Source: Lachnospiraceae bacterium UBA1718 (GTDB lineage: Bacteria > Bacillota > Clostridia > Lachnospirales > Lachnospiraceae). Taken from it: DNA of 6,113 bases. Below are positions 1-5,679 of this stretch, in pieces. How positions within the stretch are numbered: the first letter of the stretch is position 1; each line of letters opens with the position of its first letter. The stretch is from positions 1 through 6,113 of the forward strand of contig DCIU01000047.1 of assembly GCA_002317245.1 (NCBI GenBank), read 5' to 3'. A model generated the notes under the pieces. That model was not told the DNA's origin. It was given only the letters and a program-made list of their open reading frames with translations, and did not search any database. The position numbers were made by a program, and so were the translations under genes.

Positions 1-27
1 ACAGTGACATTTTAGTATAAAGAAGAG

Positions 28-56
28 TTGATTTTGCTACTTTAGAGTAGTATACT
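28..56 (+). promoter_or_regulatory. Promoter of the ATPase_2/DUF234 gene
   Basis: Sigma-A-type promoter seen directly: -35 TTGATT at 28-33, a 17-base spacer, and -10 TATACT at 51-56. Transcription would start near 63, leaving a leader of only about 20 bases before the Shine-Dalgarno. No other good promoter lies upstream in the window. Confidence 0.72.
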
Positions 57-66
57 TATAAGTAGC
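36..66. promoter_or_regulatory. Nested palindromes over the ATPase promoter (candidate operator)
   Basis: Three symmetric elements overlap the promoter: CTACT-ttag-AGTAG at 37-50 between -35 and -10, the perfect 12-bp palindrome TACTTATAAGTA at 53-64 covering part of the -10 and the start site, and outer arms GCTACTT (36-42) and AAGTAGC (60-66). The repeated TACTT/AGTA core in a core promoter is the expected form of a repressor site. The cognate protein is unknown; autoregulation through the gene's own winged-helix segment is only a guess. Confidence 0.4.
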
Positions 67-83
67 GAAAAGGAGGCGGAAAA

Positions 84-1487
84 TTGATTGGAAGAAGAGA
101 AGAAATAAATCACTTAGAGACCTTATATAAAAGCGATTCATTTGAATATCTTGTTATGTATGGAAGACGTAGAGTTGGAAAAACAACAATACTGCAAGAA
201 TTTTCAAAAAAATATAATACAATTTTTTATCCTGCACAGGCTAAAAATGATGCATTAAATCTGGAAGATTTTTCCAAAATGGTCCAAATTCATTTTGATG
301 GAATGTTTATATCTTCCTTTATGAGTTGGAAGGATGCCTTTGAATACATCGAAAGAAAAGCCGAAAAAAGAACAGCAATCATTATAGATGAATTCCCTTT
401 TTTGGCAGATGAGAATCCTACCATAAAATCAGTGTTGCAACACACAATTGATCATCTCTGGAAAAAGAATAAAAACATTTTCCTAATACTGTGCGGTTCT
501 TCAGTCAGTTTTATGGAAACTGATGTAATGGGGAATAAAAGCCCATTACATGATAGACAGACTTCGAGCCTGGAAATTCTTCCGTTTGACTATTTAGATA
601 GCAGTTTGTTTTTTGAAAACTATACAAATGAACAAAAACTTATTTCATATGGAATATTAGGTGGCATTCCAAGATACTTGGAAGCATTTGATGAATATCT
701 TTCGCTGGAAGATAATATTGCAAACATAATTCTTAAAAATGGATCATACTTACATGAAGAGCCTATTAATCTTTTGAAAGCAGAACTGAGAGAAACAAAT
801 GTATATAATAGTATCTTGAGTGCTATATCCAATGGAAGGAACAGAGCTACTGACATTGCTGATTTTATTCACGAAGATAGAAGTAAGGTGTCAAAATACC
901 TAATTACATTGCAAACTATGAGACTGATAGAAAAGAAAGTTCCTTGTGGGGAAAGTAAAGATAGCAGAAAGGGTATATATGTAATAACTGACAACTTTTA
1001 TAAGTTTTGGTTCAGATATGAGTTTACTAATAATGCATACTACGAAATGCTTGGAGTAGAAGCTGCTACTAAAGAAATAATGGAAGATATTTCCAATTTT
1101 ATGGGAGATGCATTTGAAAAAATCTGTATGGAGTATCTCATAAGACAAGCTAAGGCTGGAAGACTAGACTTTGTTCCCTATAAAATGGGCAAGTGGTGGG
1201 GGAACAATCCATATATAAAGGCGCAGGATGATGTTGACATATTACTGGTAGACAGAACTGGTATAAAAGCACTCTTTGTAGAATGCAAATTCACAAATAA
1301 AAAAATGCCTCATACCGAGTATGAAGATTTAAAAAATGCTATGGAAGCATTTGGCGATATAGAGGACAAAAAGATGATGTTTATCAGTAAATCTGGTTTT
1401 GAAGATTCCGTAATAAGACACGCAAAGGAGGATGACGCAGTATTACTGGGAATTGATGATTTGTTTGATCATACGAGTAATCTTTGA
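84..1487 (+). CDS. ATPase_2-family AAA+-type ATPase with C-terminal DUF234 (PD-(D/E)XK-like) domain
   Basis: This 467-residue protein matches the 'archaeal ATPase' (ATPase_2) plus DUF234 family, whose cellular role is not established. Visible elements in order: Walker A GRRRVGKT (27-34); Walker B IIIDE followed by FPFL (99-107); a sensor-like LCGSS around 137-141; SPLHDRQT (153-160), where relatives usually have SPLYGRRT; GGIPRYL (193-199); a winged-helix-like segment at about 240-290; KFWFR (307-311); and a C-terminal DVDILL...ECK (D383-K402) resembling the D-x(n)-ExK core of PD-(D/E)XK nucleases. The start is TTG at 84, seven bases after AGGAGG (71-76); it gives the usual MIGRREEI family N-terminus. 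No signal peptide or membrane helix is apparent, so it is probably cytoplasmic. The gene stands alone between its own promoter and terminator and looks more A/T-rich than the copper genes, which fits an accessory or transferred gene. Family assignment is firm; nuclease activity is not shown. Confidence 0.9.
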   Translation: MIGRREEINHLETLYKSDSFEYLVMYGRRRVGKTTILQEFSKKYNTIFYPAQAKNDALNLEDFSKMVQIHFDGMFISSFMSWKDAFEYIERKAEKRTAIIIDEFPFLADENPTIKSVLQHTIDHLWKKNKNIFLILCGSSVSFMETDVMGNKSPLHDRQTSSLEILPFDYLDSSLFFENYTNEQKLISYGILGGIPRYLEAFDEYLSLEDNIANIILKNGSYLHEEPINLLKAELRETNVYNSILSAISNGRNRATDIADFIHEDRSKVSKYLITLQTMRLIEKKVPCGESKDSRKGIYVITDNFYKFWFRYEFTNNAYYEMLGVEAATKEIMEDISNFMGDAFEKICMEYLIRQAKAGRLDFVPYKMGKWWGNNPYIKAQDDVDILLVDRTGIKALFVECKFTNKKMPHTEYEDLKNAMEAFGDIEDKKMMFISKSGFEDSVIRHAKEDDAVLLGIDDLFDHTSNL

Positions 1488-1511
1488 TAGTTCAATAAAT
1501 ACAAGACTTTT

Positions 1512-1547
1512 AAGGTCTTCGAGAAGAAATTCTCGAAGGCCTTTTTT
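1512..1547 (+). terminator. Intrinsic terminator after the ATPase gene
   Basis: A 14-base arm (1512-1525) pairs with 1530-1543 around a GAAA loop (1526-1529), with one G-T wobble, and runs into a T-rich tract (TTTTTT at 1542-1547). It lies 24 bases after the TGA stop and isolates the ATPase unit from the copper operon. Confidence 0.92.
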
Positions 1548-1595
1548 ATTGCTTTTTTACCGGATTTTACGTGACAAAGATAATAGAAAATATTG

Positions 1596-1624
1596 TTGAC
1601 AGAAATACCCCCACGGGGTATTAT
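1596..1624 (+). promoter_or_regulatory. Promoter of the csoR-copA operon
   Basis: Near-consensus sigma-A promoter: -35 TTGACA at 1596-1601, 17-base spacer, -10 TATTAT at 1619-1624. The spacer and -10 are occupied by the CsoR-type operator. The expected start is near 1631, giving a leader of about 120 bases before csoR. Confidence 0.9.
1604..1622. promoter_or_regulatory. CsoR operator (copper-responsive)
   Basis: A perfect inverted repeat of 8-base arms, AATACCCC (1604-1611) and GGGGTATT (1615-1622), is separated by CAC. This ATACCCC/GGGGTAT pattern is the known GC-core operator type of CsoR repressors in Firmicutes. It fills the spacer and overlaps the first four bases of the -10, so bound repressor would block RNA polymerase. 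It sits directly upstream of csoR, which implies autoregulation. Confidence 0.88.
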
Positions 1625-1706
1625 AGGCAGTGTCATCAATATACATAAAAAATAAATCTTTTATTAATGCAGATGTGTAGAGATTATTGACCTGGCGGGA
1701 TATGCT

Positions 1707-1730
1707 GATAAGGCGAATTATCCCCTTGTC
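1707..1730 (+). other. Possible leader hairpin upstream of csoR
   Basis: GATAAGG (1707-1713) can pair with CCTTGTC (1724-1730) with one G-T wobble around a 10-base loop, ending 10 bases before the csoR Shine-Dalgarno. It has no T-tract and does not hide the ribosome site. A role is unproven and chance pairing is possible. The rest of the leader (1631-1740) shows no recognised riboswitch or open reading frame. Confidence 0.2.
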
Positions 1731-1753
1731 TGCTGTATGAAAGGAGCTAACGA

Positions 1754-2107
1754 ATGTCAGATAATTCATTAGAAAGAAATAACTCAGTTGAGTTAAACAA
1801 TACTGAGGAAATATGTCCTTACTGCTCCGGTAAGCATAAGGAGAGAAATGAAAAAGAATATAAGGACCTTACGAACCGGTTAAAACGCATAGAAGGACAG
1901 GTCAGAGGAGTCGAGAGAATGCTTGAAAATGATGCATACTGTACAGATATATTAATTCAGGTATCAGCGATTACTTCGGCGCTTAACAGCTTCAACAAAG
2001 CCCTGCTGGCTAATCATATGAGAACCTGTGTGGCTGATAATATCAGACAGGGAAATGATGAAGTAATAGATGAGCTGGTTACTACATTGCAAAAACTGAT
2101 GAAATAA
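1754..2107 (+). CDS. csoR: Copper-sensing transcriptional repressor CsoR
   Basis: A 117-residue all-helical repressor of the CsoR/RcnR family. It binds operator DNA when metal-free and releases it on binding Cu(I). The copper ligands of the family are present with exact spacing: C63, H88 and C92 (C-x24-H-x3-C). The family signature RLKRIEGQVRGVERMLE spans about 42-58 and begins helix 1. The N-terminal 35 residues form an acidic, Asn-rich extension containing C21-P-Y-C24 and H28, which could be an additional metal or redox site; such tails occur in some clostridial CsoRs but are absent from the short forms. The ATG at 1754 follows AAGGAG (1741-1746) by seven bases. The gene is first in an operon with copA 82 bases downstream and lies behind a matching CsoR box, so both identity and autoregulation are well supported. 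Confidence 0.94.
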   Translation: MSDNSLERNNSVELNNTEEICPYCSGKHKERNEKEYKDLTNRLKRIEGQVRGVERMLENDAYCTDILIQVSAITSALNSFNKALLANHMRTCVADNIRQGNDEVIDELVTTLQKLMK

Positions 2108-2114
2108 CTGTTTA

Positions 2115-2156
2115 ATTAGCATATGCGCTAATCCGGTATAGAAAAATCATATGATT
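2115..2156. repeat. Two palindromes in the csoR-copA gap
   Basis: ATTAGC (2115-2120) and GCTAAT (2127-2132) form a six-base stem with a six-base loop, and AATCATATGATT (2145-2156) is a perfect 12-bp palindrome. No T-tract follows, so this is not a terminator. It could be an RNA processing or stability element or a protein site between the two cistrons. No convincing promoter is visible in the gap, so csoR and copA are probably co-transcribed. Confidence 0.3.
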
Positions 2157-2189
2157 ACTAATTTGTGAAGGAAGGAGCTGAATCAGATT

Positions 2190-4754
2190 ATGGATCAGTA
2201 TTCGGTAAGTGGGATGAGTTGTGCTGCCTGCCAGACACGTGTTGAAAAGGCTGTAGAAGCTGTTGATGGTGTAGAAAGCTGCGCTGTAAGTCTTCTTACT
2301 AATTCGATGGGTGTCACAGGTTCTGCCGCACCTGAGAATATCATCGCAGCGGTGGAGGCTGCAGGCTATGGAGCATCCCTGAAAAAAGGAAAAAATGTAA
2401 GTGATAATAAAATAAATGATGCCACAGAATTAAGTGATACAGAAACTCCCAGGATGAAAAAACGTTTGATTTTATCTGTTATGCTCCTGATTCCACTTAT
2501 GTATGTTTCAATGGGACATATGTTGTGGGACTGGCCGCTTCCTGGATTCCTGGATGGAAATCATGTGGCAATGGGCTTATACCAGCTGATTATTTCAGGC
2601 CTTATTATGGTAATTAACCAGAAGTTTTTTATCAGCGGCTTTAGGGGTTTAATTCACAGGTCACCTAATATGGACACCCTGGTAGCCTTAGGATCACTGG
2701 CATCATATGTATATAGTGTATTTGCCCTATTTGCAATGACAGAAGAGGTCTTAAATAATAATACAGAGCAGGTCATGTATTACATGAATCAGTTTTACTT
2801 TGAATCGGCTGCAATGATACTTACTCTGATTACCGTAGGTAAAATGCTGGAGGCCAGATCCAAGGGAAAGACTACAGATGCATTAAGGTCTCTGATGAAC
2901 TTATCACCGAAAACGGCAGTTCTTCTGCTAGACGGAGAGGAATGCAGAGTTTCGATTGATGAGGTGCAGGTGGGTGACAGATTTGTGGTAAGGCCAGGAG
3001 ACAGTATACCCGTGGATGGTATTGTTCTTGAGGGCGAAAGTGCTGTGGATGAATCGGCACTTACAGGAGAAAGTATTCCTGTTGATAAATCTGTAAATAA
3101 TAAGGTTTATGCTGCAACAATAAATAAGTCCGGATATATGGTATGTCAGGCAGAAAAAGTCGGTGATGATACTACCCTGTCGGCTATAATTCAGATGGTA
3201 AGTGATGCAGCTGCCACTAAAGCTCCCATTGCAAAAATTGCAGATAAGGTTTCGGGTGTATTCGTTCCAATAGTGATTGTAATTGCAGCAATAACCTTTA
3301 TTGTGTGGATGGTCACAGGTCAGAGTTTAGGGTACTCTGTTGCAAGGGCTGTATCGGTTCTGGTTATCAGCTGTCCCTGCGCACTTGGCCTTGCTACACC
3401 TGTAGCTATTATGGTTGGTAACGGTGTTGGAGCAAAATCAGGAATCCTCTTCAAGACGGCAGCTTCACTTGAACAGGCCGGAAGAACTCAGATTCTTGCT
3501 CTTGATAAAACGGGAACAATTACAAGTGCAATTATGAGGGTTACCGATTTGGTAACTCTCCCGGAAGTAAAAGAAGAAGAACTGCTGGCTGTAGCCTATG
3601 CCCTTGAAGTAAAAAGCGAACATCCTATTTCAGCTGCTGTAACAACCTATGCTCGTGAAAAGGGCAGCATACTCTCTGCTACCTCGCAGTTTGAAGTGTT
3701 GTCAGGATATGGACTTAGGGCCAGACTGGGAGATGATTTTGTTGCCGGTGGAAACCTTGACTACATTATGAGTATTGTGGGAAATGTCGGCAGTGAAGTT
3801 GAAACAAAAATATCAGATCTTGCAGCAATGGGAAAAACACCGATTTTATTCGCAAGAGCGGATAAGTTGTTAGGAATCATTGCAGTTGCGGATATGATTA
3901 AGGAGGATTCACAACAGGCAATTTCAGAATTAAAACAGCTAGGTATTCATGTGGTAATGCTTACAGGTGACAATGAAATCACCGCAGCTGCTATTGCTAA
4001 GGAAGCCGGCGTTGATGAGGTTGTTGCCTCATTAAAGCCTGATGGCAAGGAGGCGGTAATCAGACAGCTGATGGAATACGGAAGTGTTACCATGGTAGGT
4101 GATGGAATTAATGATGCTCCTGCTCTTAGCACAGCAAATCTCGGAATTGCCATAGGAGCTGGCACAGATGTTGCAATTGATGCTGCTGATATTGTACTTA
4201 TGAAGAGTAGTCTCAGTGATGTTGCGGCGGCAATAAGGATATCAAGAAGTACTCTTAAGAATATTCATGAGAATCTCTTCTGGGCATTTTTCTATAACTG
4301 TCTGGGTATTCCCCTTGCAGCCGGCTGTTATGTTGCAGCCTTCGGATGGAGTCTCAATCCAATGTTTGGGGCCGCAGCAATGGGATTATCAAGCTTTTGT
4401 GTCGTATCAAATGCGTTAAGACTTAATTTCATCAGACCCCATGACAGCTCAAGGGATAAGAAAATTAAGAATTCAGTTAAGGGAATTGTAATAAAGCAGG
4501 AAAAGAATAATAGTACTAATAGTGAAAAAGGAAAGGAAAACGAAAAAATGAAGATTAATGTAAACGGAATGATGTGCGGACATTGTGAAGCCCATGTAAA
4601 AAAGGCTCTTGAAGCAATTGAGGGTATTGAAAGTGCAGTAGCATCTCATGAGGAGAACACTGTAACAATTACATGTTCAAAAGAAATATCCGAGGAACTT
4701 ATCAAGGCTGCAGTTGAGGATGCAGGATACGAATTTGTAGGAGTGTGTGAATAA
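2190..4754 (+). CDS. copA: Cu(I)-exporting P1B-1-type ATPase CopA with fused C-terminal CopZ-like domain
   Basis: An 854-residue inner-membrane pump that uses ATP to export Cu(I). Order of parts: N-terminal heavy-metal domain (GMSCAAC, C11/C14); helices at about 92-112, 125-146, 164-183 and 202-222; actuator motif TGES (292-295); helices at about 356-376 and 385-410, the latter with the transport motif C395-P-C397; phosphorylation site D439 in DKTGT; H478-P479; TGD (592-594); GDGINDAP (637-644); last two helices with Y702-N703-x4-P708 and M731-x2-S734-S735. CPC, YN-x4-P and M-x2-SS are together the Cu(I)-specific P1B-1 signature. After the last helix comes a Lys/Asn/Ser/Glu-rich linker (about 748-786), then a second heavy-metal domain with GMMCGHC (C796/C799). 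Usual CopA proteins lack this C-terminal domain. The ATG at 2190 lies 12 bases after AAGGAG (2172-2177), a slightly long spacing; no better start exists and the domain begins at once. It follows csoR and is under the same operator. Confidence 0.96.
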   Translation: MDQYSVSGMSCAACQTRVEKAVEAVDGVESCAVSLLTNSMGVTGSAAPENIIAAVEAAGYGASLKKGKNVSDNKINDATELSDTETPRMKKRLILSVMLLIPLMYVSMGHMLWDWPLPGFLDGNHVAMGLYQLIISGLIMVINQKFFISGFRGLIHRSPNMDTLVALGSLASYVYSVFALFAMTEEVLNNNTEQVMYYMNQFYFESAAMILTLITVGKMLEARSKGKTTDALRSLMNLSPKTAVLLLDGEECRVSIDEVQVGDRFVVRPGDSIPVDGIVLEGESAVDESALTGESIPVDKSVNNKVYAATINKSGYMVCQAEKVGDDTTLSAIIQMVSDAAATKAPIAKIADKVSGVFVPIVIVIAAITFIVWMVTGQSLGYSVARAVSVLVISCPCALGLATPVAIMVGNGVGAKSGILFKTAASLEQAGRTQILALDKTGTITSAIMRVTDLVTLPEVKEEELLAVAYALEVKSEHPISAAVTTYAREKGSILSATSQFEVLSGYGLRARLGDDFVAGGNLDYIMSIVGNVGSEVETKISDLAAMGKTPILFARADKLLGIIAVADMIKEDSQQAISELKQLGIHVVMLTGDNEITAAAIAKEAGVDEVVASLKPDGKEAVIRQLMEYGSVTMVGDGINDAPALSTANLGIAIGAGTDVAIDAADIVLMKSSLSDVAAAIRISRSTLKNIHENLFWAFFYNCLGIPLAAGCYVAAFGWSLNPMFGAAAMGLSSFCVVSNALRLNFIRPHDSSRDKKIKNSVKGIVIKQEKNNSTNSEKGKENEKMKINVNGMMCGHCEAHVKKALEAIEGIESAVASHEENTVTITCSKEISEELIKAAVEDAGYEFVGVCE
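4528..4550 (+). promoter_or_regulatory. Possible internal ribosome site and ATG inside copA
   Basis: Within the linker-coding part of copA, purine-rich AAGGAAAGGA (4528-4537) precedes an in-frame ATG at 4548-4550 (codon 787) by about 10 bases. The ATG is exactly where the C-terminal CopZ-like domain begins. This is the placement expected of a real start; an A-rich Lys/Glu linker can also produce such a sequence by chance. Confidence 0.45.
4548..4754 (+). CDS. Possible separate CopZ-like copper chaperone from an internal copA start
   Basis: In frame with copA, codons 787-854 would give a 68-residue protein beginning MKINVNGMMC. This is the length and fold (beta-alpha-beta-beta-alpha-beta) of stand-alone CopZ chaperones, which carry Cu(I) in the cytoplasm to CopA and can also pass it to CsoR. 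The Cu(I) site M-x-C-x2-C is intact (C796, C799 of the full protein), with His between the cysteines. Many Firmicutes have copZ as a separate gene beside copA; here no other copZ is visible. If translation starts internally, the operon makes both fused and free chaperone. If not, this is only the last domain of CopA. The domain is certain, separate synthesis is inferred. Confidence 0.4.
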   Translation: MKINVNGMMCGHCEAHVKKALEAIEGIESAVASHEENTVTITCSKEISEELIKAAVEDAGYEFVGVCE

Positions 4755-4762
4755 GAGTGCAT

Positions 4763-4786
4763 GCTAAAGTGCTAAAGTGCTAAAGT
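4763..4786. repeat. Three tandem copies of GCTAAAGT
   Basis: Three perfect consecutive 8-bp units at 4763-4770, 4771-4778 and 4779-4786, starting eight bases after the copA stop codon. The array is too short for a CRISPR and has no spacers. Copy number is likely to vary by slippage. No function is evident; it lies in the 3' untranslated region of the copper operon. Confidence 0.9.
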
Positions 4787-4830
4787 ATATTTGGCTTCGC
4801 ACCTTTAATTTATGGTACAAGATAAAATAA

Positions 4831-4847
4831 TTATCGAAAAACGATAA
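4831..4847. promoter_or_regulatory. Inverted repeat TTATCG-N5-CGATAA upstream of the DUF2975 promoter
   Basis: Arms TTATCG (4831-4836) and CGATAA (4842-4847) flank AAAAA. The site ends seven bases before the -35 at 4855. The same half-sites recur, fused, in TTTATCGATAAA at 4887-4898. This points to a DNA-binding protein acting on both sides of the promoter, possibly the HTH regulator encoded at 5680, but spacing differs between the two sites. Confidence 0.4.
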
Positions 4848-4854
4848 AAAGTTG

Positions 4855-4883
4855 TTGACATATGTAAAATTAAGCACTATAGT
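4855..4883 (+). promoter_or_regulatory. Promoter of the DUF2975-HTH operon
   Basis: Consensus sigma-A promoter: TTGACA at 4855-4860, 17-base spacer, TATAGT at 4878-4883. Transcription should begin near 4890, inside the TTTATCGATAAA palindrome. The -10 lies within the first CACTATAGTG palindrome. Confidence 0.9.
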
Positions 4884-4923
4884 GTATTTATCGATAAACG
4901 TTAAATTCACTATAGTGTTTTTT
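4875..4923 (+). terminator. Possible copA-operon terminator overlapping the next promoter
   Basis: CACTATAGTG occurs twice (4875-4884 and 4908-4917) and, being self-complementary, can pair as a 10-bp stem. The interior adds ATTTA (4886-4890) with TAAAT (4902-4906) and CG (4892-4893) with CG (4899-4900), closing on a five-base loop. Six T's follow (4918-4923), as in an intrinsic terminator. RNA from copA would carry the whole hairpin. RNA started near 4890 lacks the 5' arm. The stem is A/T-rich, so efficiency is uncertain, and the paired 10-bp palindromes may instead be operator sites. Confidence 0.5.
4887..4898. promoter_or_regulatory. Palindrome TTTATCGATAAA at the expected start site
   Basis: A perfect 12-bp palindrome just downstream of the -10, overlapping the expected +1. 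It shares TTATCG/CGATAA half-sites with 4831-4847. A bound protein here would block initiation, so it is a candidate operator for the operon's own HTH protein. Confidence 0.4.
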
Positions 4924-4956
4924 ATTTATGAGGTTCAACAAATAAGGAGATAAGAA

Positions 4957-5670
4957 ATGAACAAGAATAATGCAATTAACAAGATTAACAAATATGGCAA
5001 GGTTGGAAGAATTATTACAATTGTAATGATAGTATTGGTAAGTATATCAATAGTGTCTACTGTGGCAGCAGCAATTTTGCTTAACTGTATCCCCGATAAT
5101 GTAATTAGCCTCTCTATGGGAACTCAGGCCGAACTTACTCTTAACCCTGGGGCTATGGGGACAGAGATACCAGATGCTGAGTTTGATCAGGTAGTTGATG
5201 CTTTTAATGATGGAACAGTTAAGGGAGGACTTAACCTGGGAGCAGTAAGCCTGCAGTTCGATAGCGCTGAGAGAGTAGGAGATACCGTGGTTGCACGTAC
5301 TAATGCCGGCCTTGGAACAGTATCACTTCACAAGATTGCTGAAGCCCTTATATATGTAATTATTGCACTTGTGCTGACGTTAATATCTATAGTATTCGCC
5401 TTCAGACTCTGTAAGGCATTTGAACACTGTGAGACACCATTCGCTGAGGAAGTTATTAAGAGAATGAGATATTTCGCATATTCACTTCTTCCTTGGGCAA
5501 TATTCTCTTCAGTACCAGAATCTGTACTTGATAGCGTTTTTGGTAAGCAGCTCGAGGTAAGCTTCAATCTTGATATGAATATAATATTTACAGTACTGAT
5601 TATTATGGCACTGACAATCGTATTCAAGTATGGTGCAATGCTCCAGCAGGAATCAGATGAGACATTATAG
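4957..5670 (+). CDS. DUF2975 membrane protein (YoaS-like)
   Basis: A 237-residue integral membrane protein of the DUF2975 family, which has no established biochemical function. Helices are visible at about 19-43, 128-150, 172-190 and 208-226. The long segment 44-127 between the first two helices is probably outside the cell. After helix 2 comes CETPF (158-162), and the C-terminus has the typical FKYGAMLQQESDETL (223-237), which is how this family usually ends. The ATG at 4957 follows AAGGAG (4944-4949) by seven bases. It is the first gene of an operon with the HTH gene nine bases downstream; the same pairing is known from Bacillus subtilis yoaS-yozG and suggests the two act together in sensing or regulation. 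No Cys/Met/His metal-binding cluster is seen, so copper handling is not indicated despite the neighbour. Confidence 0.88.
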   Translation: MNKNNAINKINKYGKVGRIITIVMIVLVSISIVSTVAAAILLNCIPDNVISLSMGTQAELTLNPGAMGTEIPDAEFDQVVDAFNDGTVKGGLNLGAVSLQFDSAERVGDTVVARTNAGLGTVSLHKIAEALIYVIIALVLTLISIVFAFRLCKAFEHCETPFAEEVIKRMRYFAYSLLPWAIFSSVPESVLDSVFGKQLEVSFNLDMNIIFTVLIIMALTIVFKYGAMLQQESDETL

Positions 5671-5676
5671 GAGGAG
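5669..5676 (+). promoter_or_regulatory. Ribosome site of the HTH gene overlapping the previous stop
   Basis: AGGAGGAG begins on the last two bases of the DUF2975 TAG stop (5668-5670) and precedes the ATG at 5680. This tight join supports translational coupling of the two proteins. Confidence 0.85.
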
Positions 5677-5679
5677 CTT

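Noticed and set aside
1..1560. Mobile element or defence island around the DUF234 ATPase
   Set aside because: No transposase, integrase, terminal repeats, target duplications or partner defence genes are visible; only the composition hints at transfer.
1687..1715. Second csoR promoter with TTGACC at 1687
   Set aside because: No acceptable -10 at 16-18 bases; the next sequence is AAGGCG.
1631..1753. Riboswitch in the csoR leader
   Set aside because: Only one weak hairpin and no recognised aptamer motif or terminator; the CsoR operator already explains control.
1557..1769. Reverse-strand open frame of 70 codons over the csoR leader
   Set aside because: It covers the promoter, CsoR operator and csoR start, has no family resemblance and lacks a proper ribosome site.
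4763..4786. CRISPR-like repeat
   Set aside because: Units of 8 bp without spacers and no cas genes; simple tandem duplication.
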